Shown in pieces: positions 1-11,233 of a stretch of 64,000 nt of DNA; position 1 is the stretch's first letter; each line of letters starts with the position of its first letter. The DNA lies in the NCBI RefSeq assembly GCF_010093535.1, contig NW_022985179.1:686395-750394 (forward strand), written 5' to 3'. A program made the translations under genes and the position numbers. The stretch comes from Lindgomyces ingoldianus (taxonomy: Eukaryota; Ascomycota; Dothideomycetes; Pleosporales; Lindgomycetaceae). The notes under the pieces were generated by a model that ran no database searches, was not told where the DNA came from, and saw only the letters and a program-made list of their open reading frames with translations.

Positions 1-32
1 GAGACGGAACTTGCTGATGTATGTGATTGCAG

Positions 33-1498
33 TTGGCCAACAATTCTGGCAACAACTCTGCCAAGAGCACGGCATCAACCAAGACGGCAATCTTGAAGAC
101 TTTGCGACAGAAGGCGGAGATCGGAAGGATGTCTTCTTTTACCAGTCTGACGATACCCGCTACATCCCCCGCGCAATCCTTCTTGACCTTGAACCCCGAG
201 TCCTTCATGGCATTCAGAACAGCCCGTACAAAAACATATACAACCCCGAAAACTTCTACATCCACAAAGATGGCACTGGCGCGGGGAACAATTGGGGGGC
301 CGGTTACTCGATGGGCGAACAGGTGCAGGAAGAAGTTCTCGACATGATAGACCGGGAAGCAGACGGCTCCGACTCGCTCGAAGGATTCATGCTTTTGCAC
401 TCGATTGCTGGCGGCACAGGCTCTGGTCTAGGCAGCTTTATGCTGGAAAGGCTCAATGACAGGTTCCCGAAGAAATTAATCCAGACTTATAGTGTTTTTC
501 CGAATACACACAACTCAGATATCGTTGTCCAGCCATATAATAGTCTGTTGAGTATGCGGCGGTTGACACAGAATGCGGACTCAGTCGTATGTACCCCCAA
601 TAATTGCAGAGGGTAGTTGCTAACTGCGTAGGTGGTCCTTGATAACAGCGCCCTCTCTAGAATCGCGGCAGACCGACTCCACGTCCAAAACCCATCTTTT
701 CAGCAAACGAACCAGCTGGTCTCAACCGTCATGTCCGCCAGCACCACAACTCTCCGCTACCCTGGATACATGCACAACGATCTGGTGGGCATTGTCGCAT
801 CGCTCATTCCAACGCCTCGCTGCCACTTCCTTATGACCTCGTACACTCCCTTCTCAGGAGAGAACGTCGAGCAGGCGAAGACAGTCCGGAAAACCACAGT
901 CCTTGACGTCATGCGCCGACTGCTTCAGCCAAAGAATAGAATGGTGTCGACAAATCCAACCAAAAAGAGCTGTTACATGTCCATCCTAAATATCATCCAA
1001 GGCGAGGCAGATCCCACCGACGTACGTCTTCCTCTTCAATTTCGTCCGAGCTGGGTTGTTTGATTATTTGCCCCTCAATCATAGCGGCATATACTAACAT
1101 TCTTGCAGGTCCACAAATCTCTTCTCCGCATCCGCGAACGCCGTCTCGCAACCTTTATCCCCTGGGGCCCTGCCTCCATCCAAGTCGCCCTCACCCGCAA
1201 ATCCCCTTACATAACTTCCTCCCATCGTGTATCTGGCCTCATGCTTGCAAATCACACTGGTATTGCGACGCTGTTTAAGCGAATCGTGGCGCAGTATAGT
1301 ACACTAAGGAAGCGGAATGCGTTCTTGGAATCGTACAAACGGGAAGCGCCGTTTAGAGATGGGTTGGGAGAATTCGATGAGGCAAGGGAGGTAGTACAGG
1401 GACTCATTGATGAGTATGAAGAGGCCGAGGGTGAAGACTATTTGTCTAAAGAAGGGGAGCCGACGAAGCAGGACGAGGATAAACGCGTCAGTGCTTGA
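33..1498 (+). CDS. gamma-tubulin (5' end outside window)
   Basis: Gamma-tubulin nucleates microtubules at the spindle pole body as part of the gamma-tubulin ring complex. Exons in the window are 33-586, 632-1021 and 1109-1498. The first bases (1-32) are the tail of an intron with a TGCTGAT branch site ending in CAG. The 33-586 exon resumes in phase 1 at the conserved IGQQFW stretch just after the tubulin N-terminal nucleotide loop. The introns at 587-631 (GTATGT..TAG) and 1022-1108 (GTACGT, TACTAAC, CAG) are both phase 0. The tubulin signature GGTGSGLGS is present, followed by [18 protein letters not shown] and an acidic C-terminal tail. About 444 residues are seen of a usual 450-480, so only some 20 N-terminal residues are missing. 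The sequence is gamma-type rather than alpha or beta ([18 protein letters not shown]). Confidence 0.97.
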
Positions 1499-1826
1499 TG
1501 AAAACGTGCTGGGTGGGATTGAATCCAGGCTGTTTTCATCTTGGTGTATTTGGTTGGAGTCATGCTTGTACGGCCTGAGATGAGGATTAGATGAATGGTC
1601 TGGTGGGGGCGTTTCGATTGGAAGGCCAGATTCTAAGGATGTAATCATGATACCATTTCTTTCAAACTCTGTCCCGCTTACCAGATCAGCAGCCTACTAC
1701 TACCATGAATGAATATTTCAAGATCATTATCATCGGTCAATATGCGTGCCTCGTACGTACAATACAAACTGATGCAAAGCTAAACTGGACAAAATAATAA
1801 CGCTGTCACATTACCGTACGGGCTTA
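1499..1826. other. intergenic, convergent 3' ends
   Basis: These 328 bases separate the stop of gamma-tubulin (+) from the stop of the GPI-protein gene (-). They presumably hold both 3' UTRs. I see no gene or clear repeat here. Confidence 0.6.
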
Positions 1827-4363
1827 CTACAGTAAGATCATAGCAGCACCAACACCAATGAACACCACCGCAACCCAAATATGCAGATCCGACCGCACAC
1901 CAAGCGCGCCTGCTGTTTGAAACGTCGGACCTCCTCCAAGTCCACTCCAGATGTAGTGACCCGGTCCCTGGAACGACGCGACCTCGGTTGTCGATCTGGT
2001 AGATCCTGACGTCGACCGAGCCGAGCCCGACGACCCTGTTCGTCCAGGCGTTACGGTCATCGCGCTGGTTCCGCTGATGACGACAAGTGCGCCTCCCGAG
2101 GGTCCGAGGGAGAATGTCGTCCCGCTGATGGTGGTTGAAGATCCTCGCAACAGAGTTTGCCCGTTTGGTAGAATTACGCCGCCATTGCTGGCAGTGACGT
2201 AGGAAAACCCTGTCGGTAGCGCAGTGTTGGAAAGAGGAACTGTTGTTCCGTCAATGATGAGCGCTGTCCCGGAAGGTGCGAGCGAGATCACTGTTCCGCT
2301 AATTGTGACCGACGATCCAGGATACAATGTTACGCCGTTCGGAAGCACAACGCCGCCCCCAGGCGCGGTAACAGGCGATATGGGAATTGTCTCCGAGCCG
2401 ATGACGATGTATGACCCTGTGTTGGGATTCAGTGGGATGCTGCTGCCGTCTACGATAATAGCGGTTCCGGAAGGTGAGAGTGAGTACACGGTCCCAGAGA
2501 CTGTTGTCGAAGACCCTGGAAGAAGTGTCACTCCATTTGGAAGAACGAGGCCACCACCAGAAGTCGTGACAGGGGAAATGGGGATTGTGTTTGTGCCGAC
2601 GACGATGTAGGATGCGGTGTTGGCGTTTAGCGGGATGCTGCTCCCGTCGACGACGATTGCGGTCCCGGAAGGTGCGAGTGAGTATACTGTTCCGTCGACT
2701 GTTGTTGAAGATCCTGGGAGGAGGGTAACGCCGTTGGGGAGTTTGATTCCGGTTTGGCCTGGGGCGAAGGAGAGAGGAACTGTCTCCGAGCCGATTGTGA
2801 TATACGACGGTGCGGTAGGGCCCGCGGGATTGAAGGTCACGGTTGCGTCCCCGACGACGATGGCAGAGCCGGAGGTTGGGAGGTAGATTGGTGTGCCGTC
2901 GACGGTGAGGGTGCTGCCTGGCTGGAGAGTTTGGCCGTTTGGAAGGACTACGGCGGTTTCGGACTGTCCGGCGGAGTATAGAACTGTCTCCGATCCTACA
3001 GGAATCGCCTGCGTTACTTGCGGGTTGGCCGGTGGTTCTGATACTCCTGGCTGGTTTCCTGCAGTCGGAGCCGGTGGGTTGTTCCCATTGCTAGCCTCTG
3101 GCTGCTGACTCTGTCCAGGTTGCGGTTGCGCAGGTGCTTGGCTCTGTCCTGGTTGCTCGGCGGGCTTAACATCTGCCAGTTTGGACGCCGCAGGGTCAGG
3201 CGGGTTAGGCGGTGGCGTTTCGCTGGCACCAGGGACGTCTGGTTTACTGGCTGGTGCTGGTGGGTTTGTGACCTTTTCATATTCCGTCGTTGTCGCTGTC
3301 ATAAAACGCGCTGTAAAGGGTGCCACAAAAGGCGCGACTTCCGGGGGCAGAACACAACTCTGCCATGCGCTCTCTCCTAGGAACGATTCCTTGTACTCGG
3401 TTATAAATCCAGGTTCGAGTGTCGGCTTGAAGAGCACGCCCTCAGGATCATATCCTAATGGATGAGTAGGCATAACGAGAGGCAGCTGAGGGAATGAAGG
3501 GAGAGCCACAGATTTGGATTCAGGGACAGCCGTTTCGCATTTTCCTGAAGTTTCGAGCGTCCCAGACCATTGATATCCGTCGGGCCATCTGAGGAATCTT
3601 GTCGGGAAAGCTCTGCGCACGGATCAGCACACTGGAGAGCTCATATGTAGCACTCAGTCTAACTTACAGGTCCGTCGTTATCACCTTCCCTGACCTTGTA
3701 TATGTCACTGTGGTGACGTGTGTGCCTCCAGCATTGACGTCCGGCAGGACGTATCCGCTAGGTATCTCATTGAGGCGGAGGGAGGTCTTGGTGGTGTTGT
3801 AAACTGTGTTGACAATTACGACAAGGGTCGCTGCAATGATGGTTTCTGTGAAGGTGTACGGATACCAGAAGATGGTTGCAGGTGGTGTTGCTGAGACGAA
3901 GCAGCTAGCGTTGCATGATCCTGTATATGAAGACGAGGAACTTGACAGACTAGAGGATTTGCTTGACGAGGTGCTGGATACGCTCCCAGATGTGCTGATT
4001 GAACTGCCCGATGAACTTATCGAATTTCCAGATGAAGTGGCCGAAGAACTGATCGAACTTCCAGACGAGCTGCTGGTTGAACGACTCGATGAACTGACGG
4101 AACTGCTAGTTGAGCTACTAGTCGAACTACTGATCGAACTACTGATTGAACTACTCGATGAACTGGTGATTGATATGGACGATACGGATTGCGCGGACGA
4201 GCTAGAAGATTTCGAAGTTTCACTCGTATAAGGAGAGCTGGAATTTGTGAAAACAGCACCTGCGGAAAGGTTAAGGCCAGTACGAAAGTTGACGTCGCGT
4301 AAAGTTCATACCTTGACCAACTGCCACAAGGCTTAATCCCAACAACAAACTGACGGGTAGCAT
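1827..4363 (-). CDS. GPI-anchored, Ser-rich surface protein with LPNG repeats
   Basis: Probable cell-wall or plasma-membrane glycoprotein of unknown function. Exons on the minus strand are 4363-4312, 4259-3668 and 3612-1827, giving 809 aa. The introns (GTATGA..CAG, GTAAGT..CAG) keep phase exactly. The first exon encodes a signal peptide (MLPVSLLLGLSLVAVGQ). Next comes a serine/threonine tract of about 80 residues built from degenerate SSSI/SSST units, suited to O-mannosylation. It is followed by a Cys-containing globular part, a Pro/Gln-rich linker, and about five repeats of some 60 residues (roughly 3000-2055) sharing LPNGxTL..PGSS..SGT. The C-terminus is a Ser/Gly/Thr stretch and a hydrophobic tail (WVAVVFIGVGAAMILL), as in GPI signals. 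Function is not recognised; adhesin or wall-structural roles are inferences. Confidence 0.85.
2055..3000 (-). repeat. five tandem ~60-residue protein repeats
   Basis: Internal coding repeats of the GPI protein. Each unit carries the series LPNG-x-TL, x-PGSS-TT/VT, SGT or DGT, SL-x-PSGTA, DG. The central units are nearly identical to each other (LPNGVTLLPGSSTTV appears twice). The first and last are more diverged, which fits expansion by unequal crossing-over within the array. Confidence 0.8.
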
Positions 4364-4848
4364 TTTGCCCAACAGGGCTGAACAAAAGTTCCGACCACCG
4401 AGGCTGATATGCAGTGTGAAGGCCTCTCGGAGAATGGGGAACAAAGGAAAGAAGCATATGGTTCCCACCACACTTGGAGGTTGAGTCCGCCATGTCGCAA
4501 AGCGTGCGACACGTGCAGGGTGTGGGCTATTTTGCCTTGCTTGCGCCAAAGGAATCTCCTGTCGTTAAAATCGTGGACCATTCAAACTACAGGATTGCCG
4601 AGTGGCATGAGGTGAAACGCCACGAAGGAGCAAAACCAGGATCTAGATCTTCAGCTGAAGGGAAGAAGCGAACCCTTCATGCAGCCCAGAATACCTTGCC
4701 AAGGGACAGCTGAAAACCTCATGGCGTCAATTGTGGACCGCCATTCAGGCACCGATTTCTTCTCTGGTGCTGTCAGTATCGTTGGCAATAAAGTTTCTTC
4801 TGAACACAGGCGTCGAAGGCCGCCAAGGGTCTTCAAGTCGAAAGAAAC
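4364..4848. other. divergent promoter region
   Basis: These 485 bases lie between the start codons of the GPI protein (-) and the membrane protein (+). Presumably they are a shared promoter. No distinctive element was recognised. Confidence 0.5.
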
Positions 4849-6876
4849 ATGGCATATACTGAAAATCGAAGCCCGAACGAGGACAACGAACCCTTATATC
4901 GCCGTAATCCAGAAGTCGCGTACGAACTCCAAAATGTCGAATTCAGAGACCACAATCGGTCACCGCCCAGTGGATCGACCGCATACACCGGGTTGGAAGA
5001 CTTGGAGGAGGAGGAGGAATCAAACAAGAAACGAAATGCTGTGAAACGATCGAAAGGAGGTTCATCGTTCGGAGACAGCAGCTATCTCTTCTTCCTCACG
5101 ATCATCTCCACAATCCTGTTCGCCTTCGCGCTCTGGTATGTGCAGGCTGCCTTCTCAGCGGAGACCGCAATTTGGACGAGGCAGGCCTTGAACCGAGTCT
5201 TCAAAATCGACGTTGGTTCGACCCTCGCTGTTCTAAGGATTACACAAGGAATCCTGTCAACGTGTACAACTATCGGATTGATGCGGGCACTGGAGATGTT
5301 GCAGTGGGGACTAGCCGGAAGGCACCACGGGTTGGAAGGAAGCACCTTTCTCGGGCTATCTCCAACAACCCATCTCCTTGGGGTCTTTCGTATCTCCATC
5401 TCTAGAATATCAAAATGGCCTGCGCGAGCTTGGGGCCTTGGTCGGTGAGTTCGCCATCTGAGACAAGTCGTACCTCACTAATTATGGCAGTATTATTCTA
5501 GTCACCGCAATCTGGGTTGCAGGTGTAGTCCTTTTCAGTAAGTCCCGGGTCCTACCGTCGCCTCGAGGCACTGCGATCTGATAGTTCACCAGTCAAGGCG
5601 ACCGTGGTCACTGCATACGACCCAGTGTTTACTTACAAAGTGACCGCTGGCGTAGGACAATTCAACGGTTCCTATGTCTCTCGCTATTTGGATATGCTAA
5701 AGAACGTCACAGCCGAATATCCCTATCAGATTGTTCCATACTCTGTCCTTCAGGGTGTCTCCTCTTTGGTTGGCAATTCGATGCATGTGATTAATGCTCC
5801 CAAGATCGATTGCCCCGAATGCGATTCTTACCTCTTGACCGGAGGAGTTATCATGACAACACCGTGGTACCCTACGGGATACAGTTCATACCCCCTCGTC
5901 AACATTGATAAAGTGCCAGCAAGCCAGATCCAGTTCAGACGTGGAATGAATAGCACAGACAGTTTCCAGGATGAAGACTGCGACATATATGGGTCTAAGA
6001 GTTTCCTTATTGGAATCAAAGTTTGCGTATCGAAGAGCAAATCTTATCCCGGATCTATTGTAGCTGGTGAGCAAGGATTCAACTACACCAAGACACTCAG
6101 CTAACACCGAAATAGGTGTGTTTGTTTGCGCGAATGGAACCGATAATGGCGAATGTGAACGGCATGTAGACCGACCAAACATCACAACGACAATGTCGGT
6201 CTATCAACGCACCGCTGGTGTGGTAGCATCTCGCGCCAACTTCAGTATCATGAGCATTACCGACATCGGACCAGCCGAGCAAAATCTCGGCATTGACATC
6301 CCTACCTTTAGGAAGAGTCTTGCCTGGTTCCTCGACTTCAATGCGTCAGCTACACCGCCGCCTTCATCAATCGCAGAAAAGTTCTGGAACTCGCAAGAGC
6401 AAATTAGCAATCCTTACTGGTCCGGCGAGTTAACTCGCTTGTTACAAAGTATGCTAGCGTATCCTCTCTATTTCTTCCAACCCAACAACTATGGGAACCT
6501 CGATCTAAAAATGACGGACATGATCGATGATTTGCCAGCAGAGTTCTATACCAAGGCTCAAATTACACGACCCTATGCTAGAATGCTCATTCACCGAGGA
6601 ATGTTCATTGCTTTCATTGCCCTACAGAGCGTGGCTCTGATATTCATCTGGGTGGTGTTAATCTGGGTGTGGGTGACAAAACCCTCCCTGCCACAGCTCT
6701 CGTCGTATCCTCTGGTGGACTTTGCTTTCAAGTCAAAAGAGTCGTCACATTCTGGAGAAGGATTCGGACCTTCCAGCCACGATATGCTGATGGCGGACGA
6801 TAAACAGATCAGGCACAAGTTAGGAGATACAAGAGTTATTCTTCGAGTGAATAGAGGTGTTCACAATGGCGAATAG
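4849..6876 (+). CDS. multi-pass membrane protein with extracellular domain, unknown function
   Basis: Exons are 4849-5444, 5491-5537, 5593-6066 and 6116-6876, giving 625 aa. All four junctions keep phase (GTGAGT..CAG, GTAAGT..CAG, GTGAGC..TAG). The N-terminus is charged and probably cytosolic (about residues 1-75, including EEEEE). Three membrane segments follow near residues 79-98, 125-150 and 198-215. Then comes a large Cys- and Asn-glycosylation-rich ectodomain with CPEC and VFVCANGTDNGEC motifs. A strong C-terminal membrane helix (about 535-560, Trp/Val/Ile-rich) precedes a cytosolic tail of about 65 residues. The layout matches a group of uncharacterised fungal integral membrane proteins; I do not recognise a named family. 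The gene at 27536-29770 has the same plan. The 47-nt second exon encodes most of the third helix. Confidence 0.85.
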
Positions 6877-9243
6877 AAGACCTGGCTTAATTTTCAAATT
6901 TATATATAAAGATTGGTGCGCCAACCGTCAACCACAGTTATTACAGCCGCCCTTTTATGAGTCACTTCGGCGATGTGAACTTTAAGGCGCGCGAATCCAA
7001 AAGGATAGGAGCTACGTATTACCAAGGACCCAAACAGACATTCCCTGTTGCCTTCTCCGACTATTGGAAGAGTTTTAGGCTGATGAGTCGACAATACGAC
7101 GAAAGTGGATACAGGGGCAGCCTACCTTAACACCTGAGAAGAGACTTTTTTTCAGGCTTGCGGGTTGAGCAAATATCTCGTCACGGTGGATGGCCAACCT
7201 TGGGTCTCCTAATAAAGATATTGACATCTTCTTTCCATTAGAGTTTTTCTATTACGACCGAACCAATGCTCTCGCAATATTCGCTTCAACATCTGGTTCC
7301 TTTCTCACTTCCACTTAAGATATAATCGCCTCATCCTTCTTAAGACCCCCGCATATGAAGTAAGAAACTAAATTGCACACAAAGAGTCTCTAGTCCTTCC
7401 ACTAGAGATATATCTTCAACAATATGTTCCGACATCATCCCCCCCTGAAGTTCCTTGGCTCCAATGAAGATATGCTCAAATATCATTACAAAATTGATGT
7501 CAGCCTTGGATCCAATCCCAACAACATGATTTTGTGGCAATGTGTTAATTCTCTCGGTTATAAGTGGCCCCCAACTTCTTCTCATCTTCTCATCAGTTAC
7601 AACCCATCCCATGACACACTCAACACAAGTCAACACCACCATACACCAGAAACCAGATCTACAGCAAGTAGCGGCACTCCAGCTTTGAAAAACACGCTAA
7701 ATATAAGCGGCCTCGCAACCAGTTACACTAGTCGAGCTCCGCATCACGCATTAAAGGTATCCGCAGTCAGTATCTGAATGTGTCCCAACACCGACCAAAT
7801 CCCTTTCAGCAATTTCTCGCAGACTCCTACCAAACCTCGTCACCAAAACTTGACATCATCCAAGATTTCTGGGGTCGTTTCTAGGGTTTCCGCTCGTCTT
7901 GGTTCGGCAATCTAACGTCTTTTCTTCTCAAATACGCCAAAAAGAGCTCTATTCTTCATCGGAGCCAAAGGTGCCGAAAATGCGAATGCACCACTTGGTG
8001 TACCAACCGTCCCGTCACCACACCACTACGCTGGGCCCGACTCATCTCGCTAGATTTACTTCAGCTTCGAGTCAGCGAAAACCCGAAAGCCTCGAATACA
8101 CACCACCGAGCGTGACTGGCCCGGTATCCCCACCTTCTTAAAAGACCGCTTAGACGAACGAAATGTCATGAACCCCTAGATCCAGACTACTAAAGATATC
8201 AATACAAATACACCCACCCGAAAGGTTGAGAAAGGCACGATGGCATAGGAAATCCAGGAGGTCAAGAAAAGGAGCGGAATATCCCACTAGTTACCCTGTA
8301 GAGACAGGTCTAGGTAGCAAAGACAGAAAAGAAGAGCCAAGCAGAGGTCACGATTCCTACACTAAATCAGTAGATCGCCGGGCGTTTTTAATAGAAGTTT
8401 GTAAGGTGGAAAAGTATGTCAGTCGAAAATATATCCCAATTTCCTACTCTTCTCTTTTGCTGGTCATAGTCCTATATGCTCTGTATATCAGAGAATACGT
8501 GGATGTTTACCACTGCCTATGCCGAAGCACATTCACCAAAATACGCAACTATCACTCAATAAAAGGATATCGTTGAATTATGTTAGTCTCGCTCCTCCCA
8601 CGCATCGTAGATATTTTCAATATGCTATTCCTCCAATCAACGTCATTACATACCTCGCGTGGCCTAGTTTGATGGACCGTGCGTAATGCATAACGCATGC
8701 CAGCCAGGATCTCAAACGCCTGTCTCTGTTATCACCCACCACCTCTACTCAACCATCATTTGCGACTTTGATGACTCCTTAAGAGCGAGCCTATCTTGTT
8801 GAGATAATTTGCGCTCTGATAGGATTATACGACCGAGTAGGAGAGGTCTAACAAGGCTAACGGTTCCCGTCGGAGGATAACGGTATGTGATTTGTCAAAT
8901 TGTTGCAGATACAGGTACCGATGTGGTGTACTATCTCAACACTTTGCTTCTTCTACATGTCTTTGAAGTTTGATACTGCACTATACCGCTATACTGGAAC
9001 CTTTCCCTTTCCTAATCTGTCATTCTAAATTGTTATCTGCCCCTCCAAACCCCTAGCCTCAAGCCTCGTAGTACAAATAGTATACGAGGCTACTCGGCTT
9101 GAATCGGGTTACGCCGAACTTCCGTTGGACTCCTTCCAGTTGTTAATACTTATTCAAAACCCTCTTCTTCCTAGATACACCCGTCATCCTTCTCACAATC
9201 ACTTCACCTCTCCCTACTGCTGTTGTCCTTAATACAAATCACC
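6877..9243. other. intergenic, no gene seen
   Basis: About 2.4 kb, somewhat AT-richer than the flanks, with only short unsupported ORFs that lack family resemblance or splice continuity. An 8-bp inverted repeat lies near the right end. I see no intact transposon. Confidence 0.5.
9063..9090. repeat. 8-bp inverted repeat upstream of amine oxidase
   Basis: GCCTCGTA at 9063-9070 and its exact reverse complement TACGAGGC at 9083-9090 are separated by 12 bases. The site is about 150 bp upstream of the amine oxidase start codon. It could be a dimeric factor site or chance. Confidence 0.4.
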
Positions 9244-11233
9244 ATGGAACACAAAGCTTACATCCCCATCCCAAGGAATCCTTCAGAAACCATGACCCGC
9301 ATGCAACGAGATCTCTCTGGCTCTCCCCATCAAGAAGGCTATCTCGAATCCAACGGACACTCTCCCATGCTCCGCCGGACCCTCGGTCGAATACCGCATG
9401 TCTGCGTTGTAGGTGCTGGCGTCGCCGGTCTCCGATGTGCAGATATTCTCCTCCAACATGGCGTCAAAGTGACGATTCTCGAGGGTCGCGACCGTGTGGG
9501 CGGAAGGGTAACGCTGAGTTGTTGATGAGTGATGTCCACGCGAACTAACAGGAAGATAGCTTTGTCAAAGTAAGGTTGGGGGCCACCTAGTTGATCTGTA
9601 GGTCTGCGGAGTCGTCTTTTTTCGTCTAGTATGCGATAGAAATGAGGCTAAGTCATTATTTTAACAAGGGGCCCGAACTGGATTCATGGCACAGAATCCA
9701 ATCCAATCCTGGATCTCGCCAAAGAAACAAATACAATGACCATGAATTGGGACGGCCGGCAGTCCGTCTTCGACCATTTGGGAAACCAGGTGCCAGTGAA
9801 AGAAGCGGCCGACGATGCGGCGCTTGTTTGGACGATCATCGGGCAAGCGATGCAGCACTCAAATGAGCACTCGGCGACTATTTCCGCAGATAAAAGCTTG
9901 TTTAATTTCTTCGAGGAGAAGGTTCAGCAGATGTTCCCCTCTCTTTTCCCGGGCGTAGAAACTGAAGAGACGGCTAAAAGGAAAAGGGAGGCTGTTCTTC
10001 GCATGGCAGAAATGTGGGGTGCCTTCGTAGGAAGCCCAATACAGATTCAGAGTCTGAAGTTCTTCTGGTTAGAAGAGTGTATTGATGGAGAGAATCTGTT
10101 CGTGGCCGAAACGTATCACAAGGTCCTTGCCAAAATTGCGGAACCCGCGCTTAGAGGTGCAGATATCAAGTTCGGGAGGAAAGTCTCGCAGGTCGTGTCA
10201 TCCGAACAGCAGGGGGAACACCCAAGCGTGACGGTGAAGATTGATGGAGGTGAAAATCTGGCATTTGATGAAGTGGTGATGACGGTGCCGCTGGGCTGGC
10301 TGAAGAAGCAGCAAGGCGCTTTTGAGCCTGAGATGCCTAGTAGGCTGAAGCAAGCTATTGATGCTATTGGTTATGGACATCTGGATAAGGTTAGTATTTT
10401 TTTTAGTTCTATCCCAAATGATTTTGAACGTGTTGGAATTGCATTCCACGAGATACTACTGCGATCGCTTTGTATGGCGTCCTCTTTATTACCTTTCGAA
10501 CTGACAACCCCAGGTCTACATTACTTTCCCAACAGCATTCTGGAACGCACCTCCCTCAACCACCACAACTCCAATTCCCACCCAATCCACTCCCAATGTA
10601 GCAGCAACAGCAGCGCCCACCCACCAATCCTCCCCACTCTCTATAGACCCACTCCACTACCCCGGATTCACGCACTGGACTTCCCCACACTACGCACCTG
10701 ACACCAACCCTTCTCGCTGGAACCAAGAATGTGTGAACCTCGCCGCCCTCCCCTCAGCAACCGCACACCCAACCCTCCTCTTCTACACCTTCGGCCCAAC
10801 AAGTCTCCACATCGCCTCCCTCCTCTCTAAATACCCCTCACCCACACATCCCTCCGCCACCGATGCACTCGCCACATTCTTCACACCCTACATCTCCCGC
10901 CTCCCTAACTATTCCAACAACTCGCCCTCCTGTAAACCCTCCGCTATCCTGGCAACAGCCTGGGCCAATGACGAACTCGCAGGATATGGCAGTTACTCGA
11001 ATTTCCAAACTGGCCTGGAGAAAGGGGATGAGGATGTCGAGGTTATGAGGAAAGGGATGCCGGACAGAGGGGTTTGGTTGGCTGGAGAGCATACCGCGCC
11101 TTTCGTTGCACTGGGGACGGTGACGGGGGCCTGGTGGTCCGGAGAAGGAGTTGCGAGGAGGATTGTGGGTGCGTATGGACTGGGGAAGAATATTGAAGGG
11201 GAGGGGAATGGGATGGCGAAGTTAGATGGGTGA
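9244..11233 (+). CDS. flavin amine oxidase (polyamine oxidase-like)
   Basis: FAD-dependent amine oxidase of the polyamine/monoamine oxidase superfamily; the substrate cannot be told from sequence. Exons are 9244-9507, 9560-9597, 9669-10389 and 10514-11233, giving 580 aa. The start ATG sits in a good context (CACCATGG). The N-terminal dinucleotide-binding motif [15 protein letters not shown] is followed by the acidic strand-end [11 protein letters not shown] tiny 38-nt exon supplies KVGGHLVDL, and the third exon resumes at GPNWIHGT, the family's hallmark. The C-terminal flavin motif [22 protein letters not shown] is intact. The second intron ends in AAG rather than CAG/TAG. A Ser/Thr/Pro-rich insertion after [10 protein letters not shown] (about residues 345-380) is unusual for the family. 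It is close to fungal LSD1-like or Fms1-like oxidases, with no extra domains. Confidence 0.9.

Noticed and set aside
3806..4231. Leu/Glu/Asp-rich plus-strand ORF resembling an acidic repeat protein
   Set aside because: It is the reverse strand of the serine-rich tract of the GPI-anchored protein, whose exons, signal peptide and anchor are consistent.
7340..7777. ORFs on both strands between two genes, considered as transposon fragments
   Set aside because: I could not align either translation with reverse transcriptase, integrase or transposase motifs, and no terminal repeats were seen.
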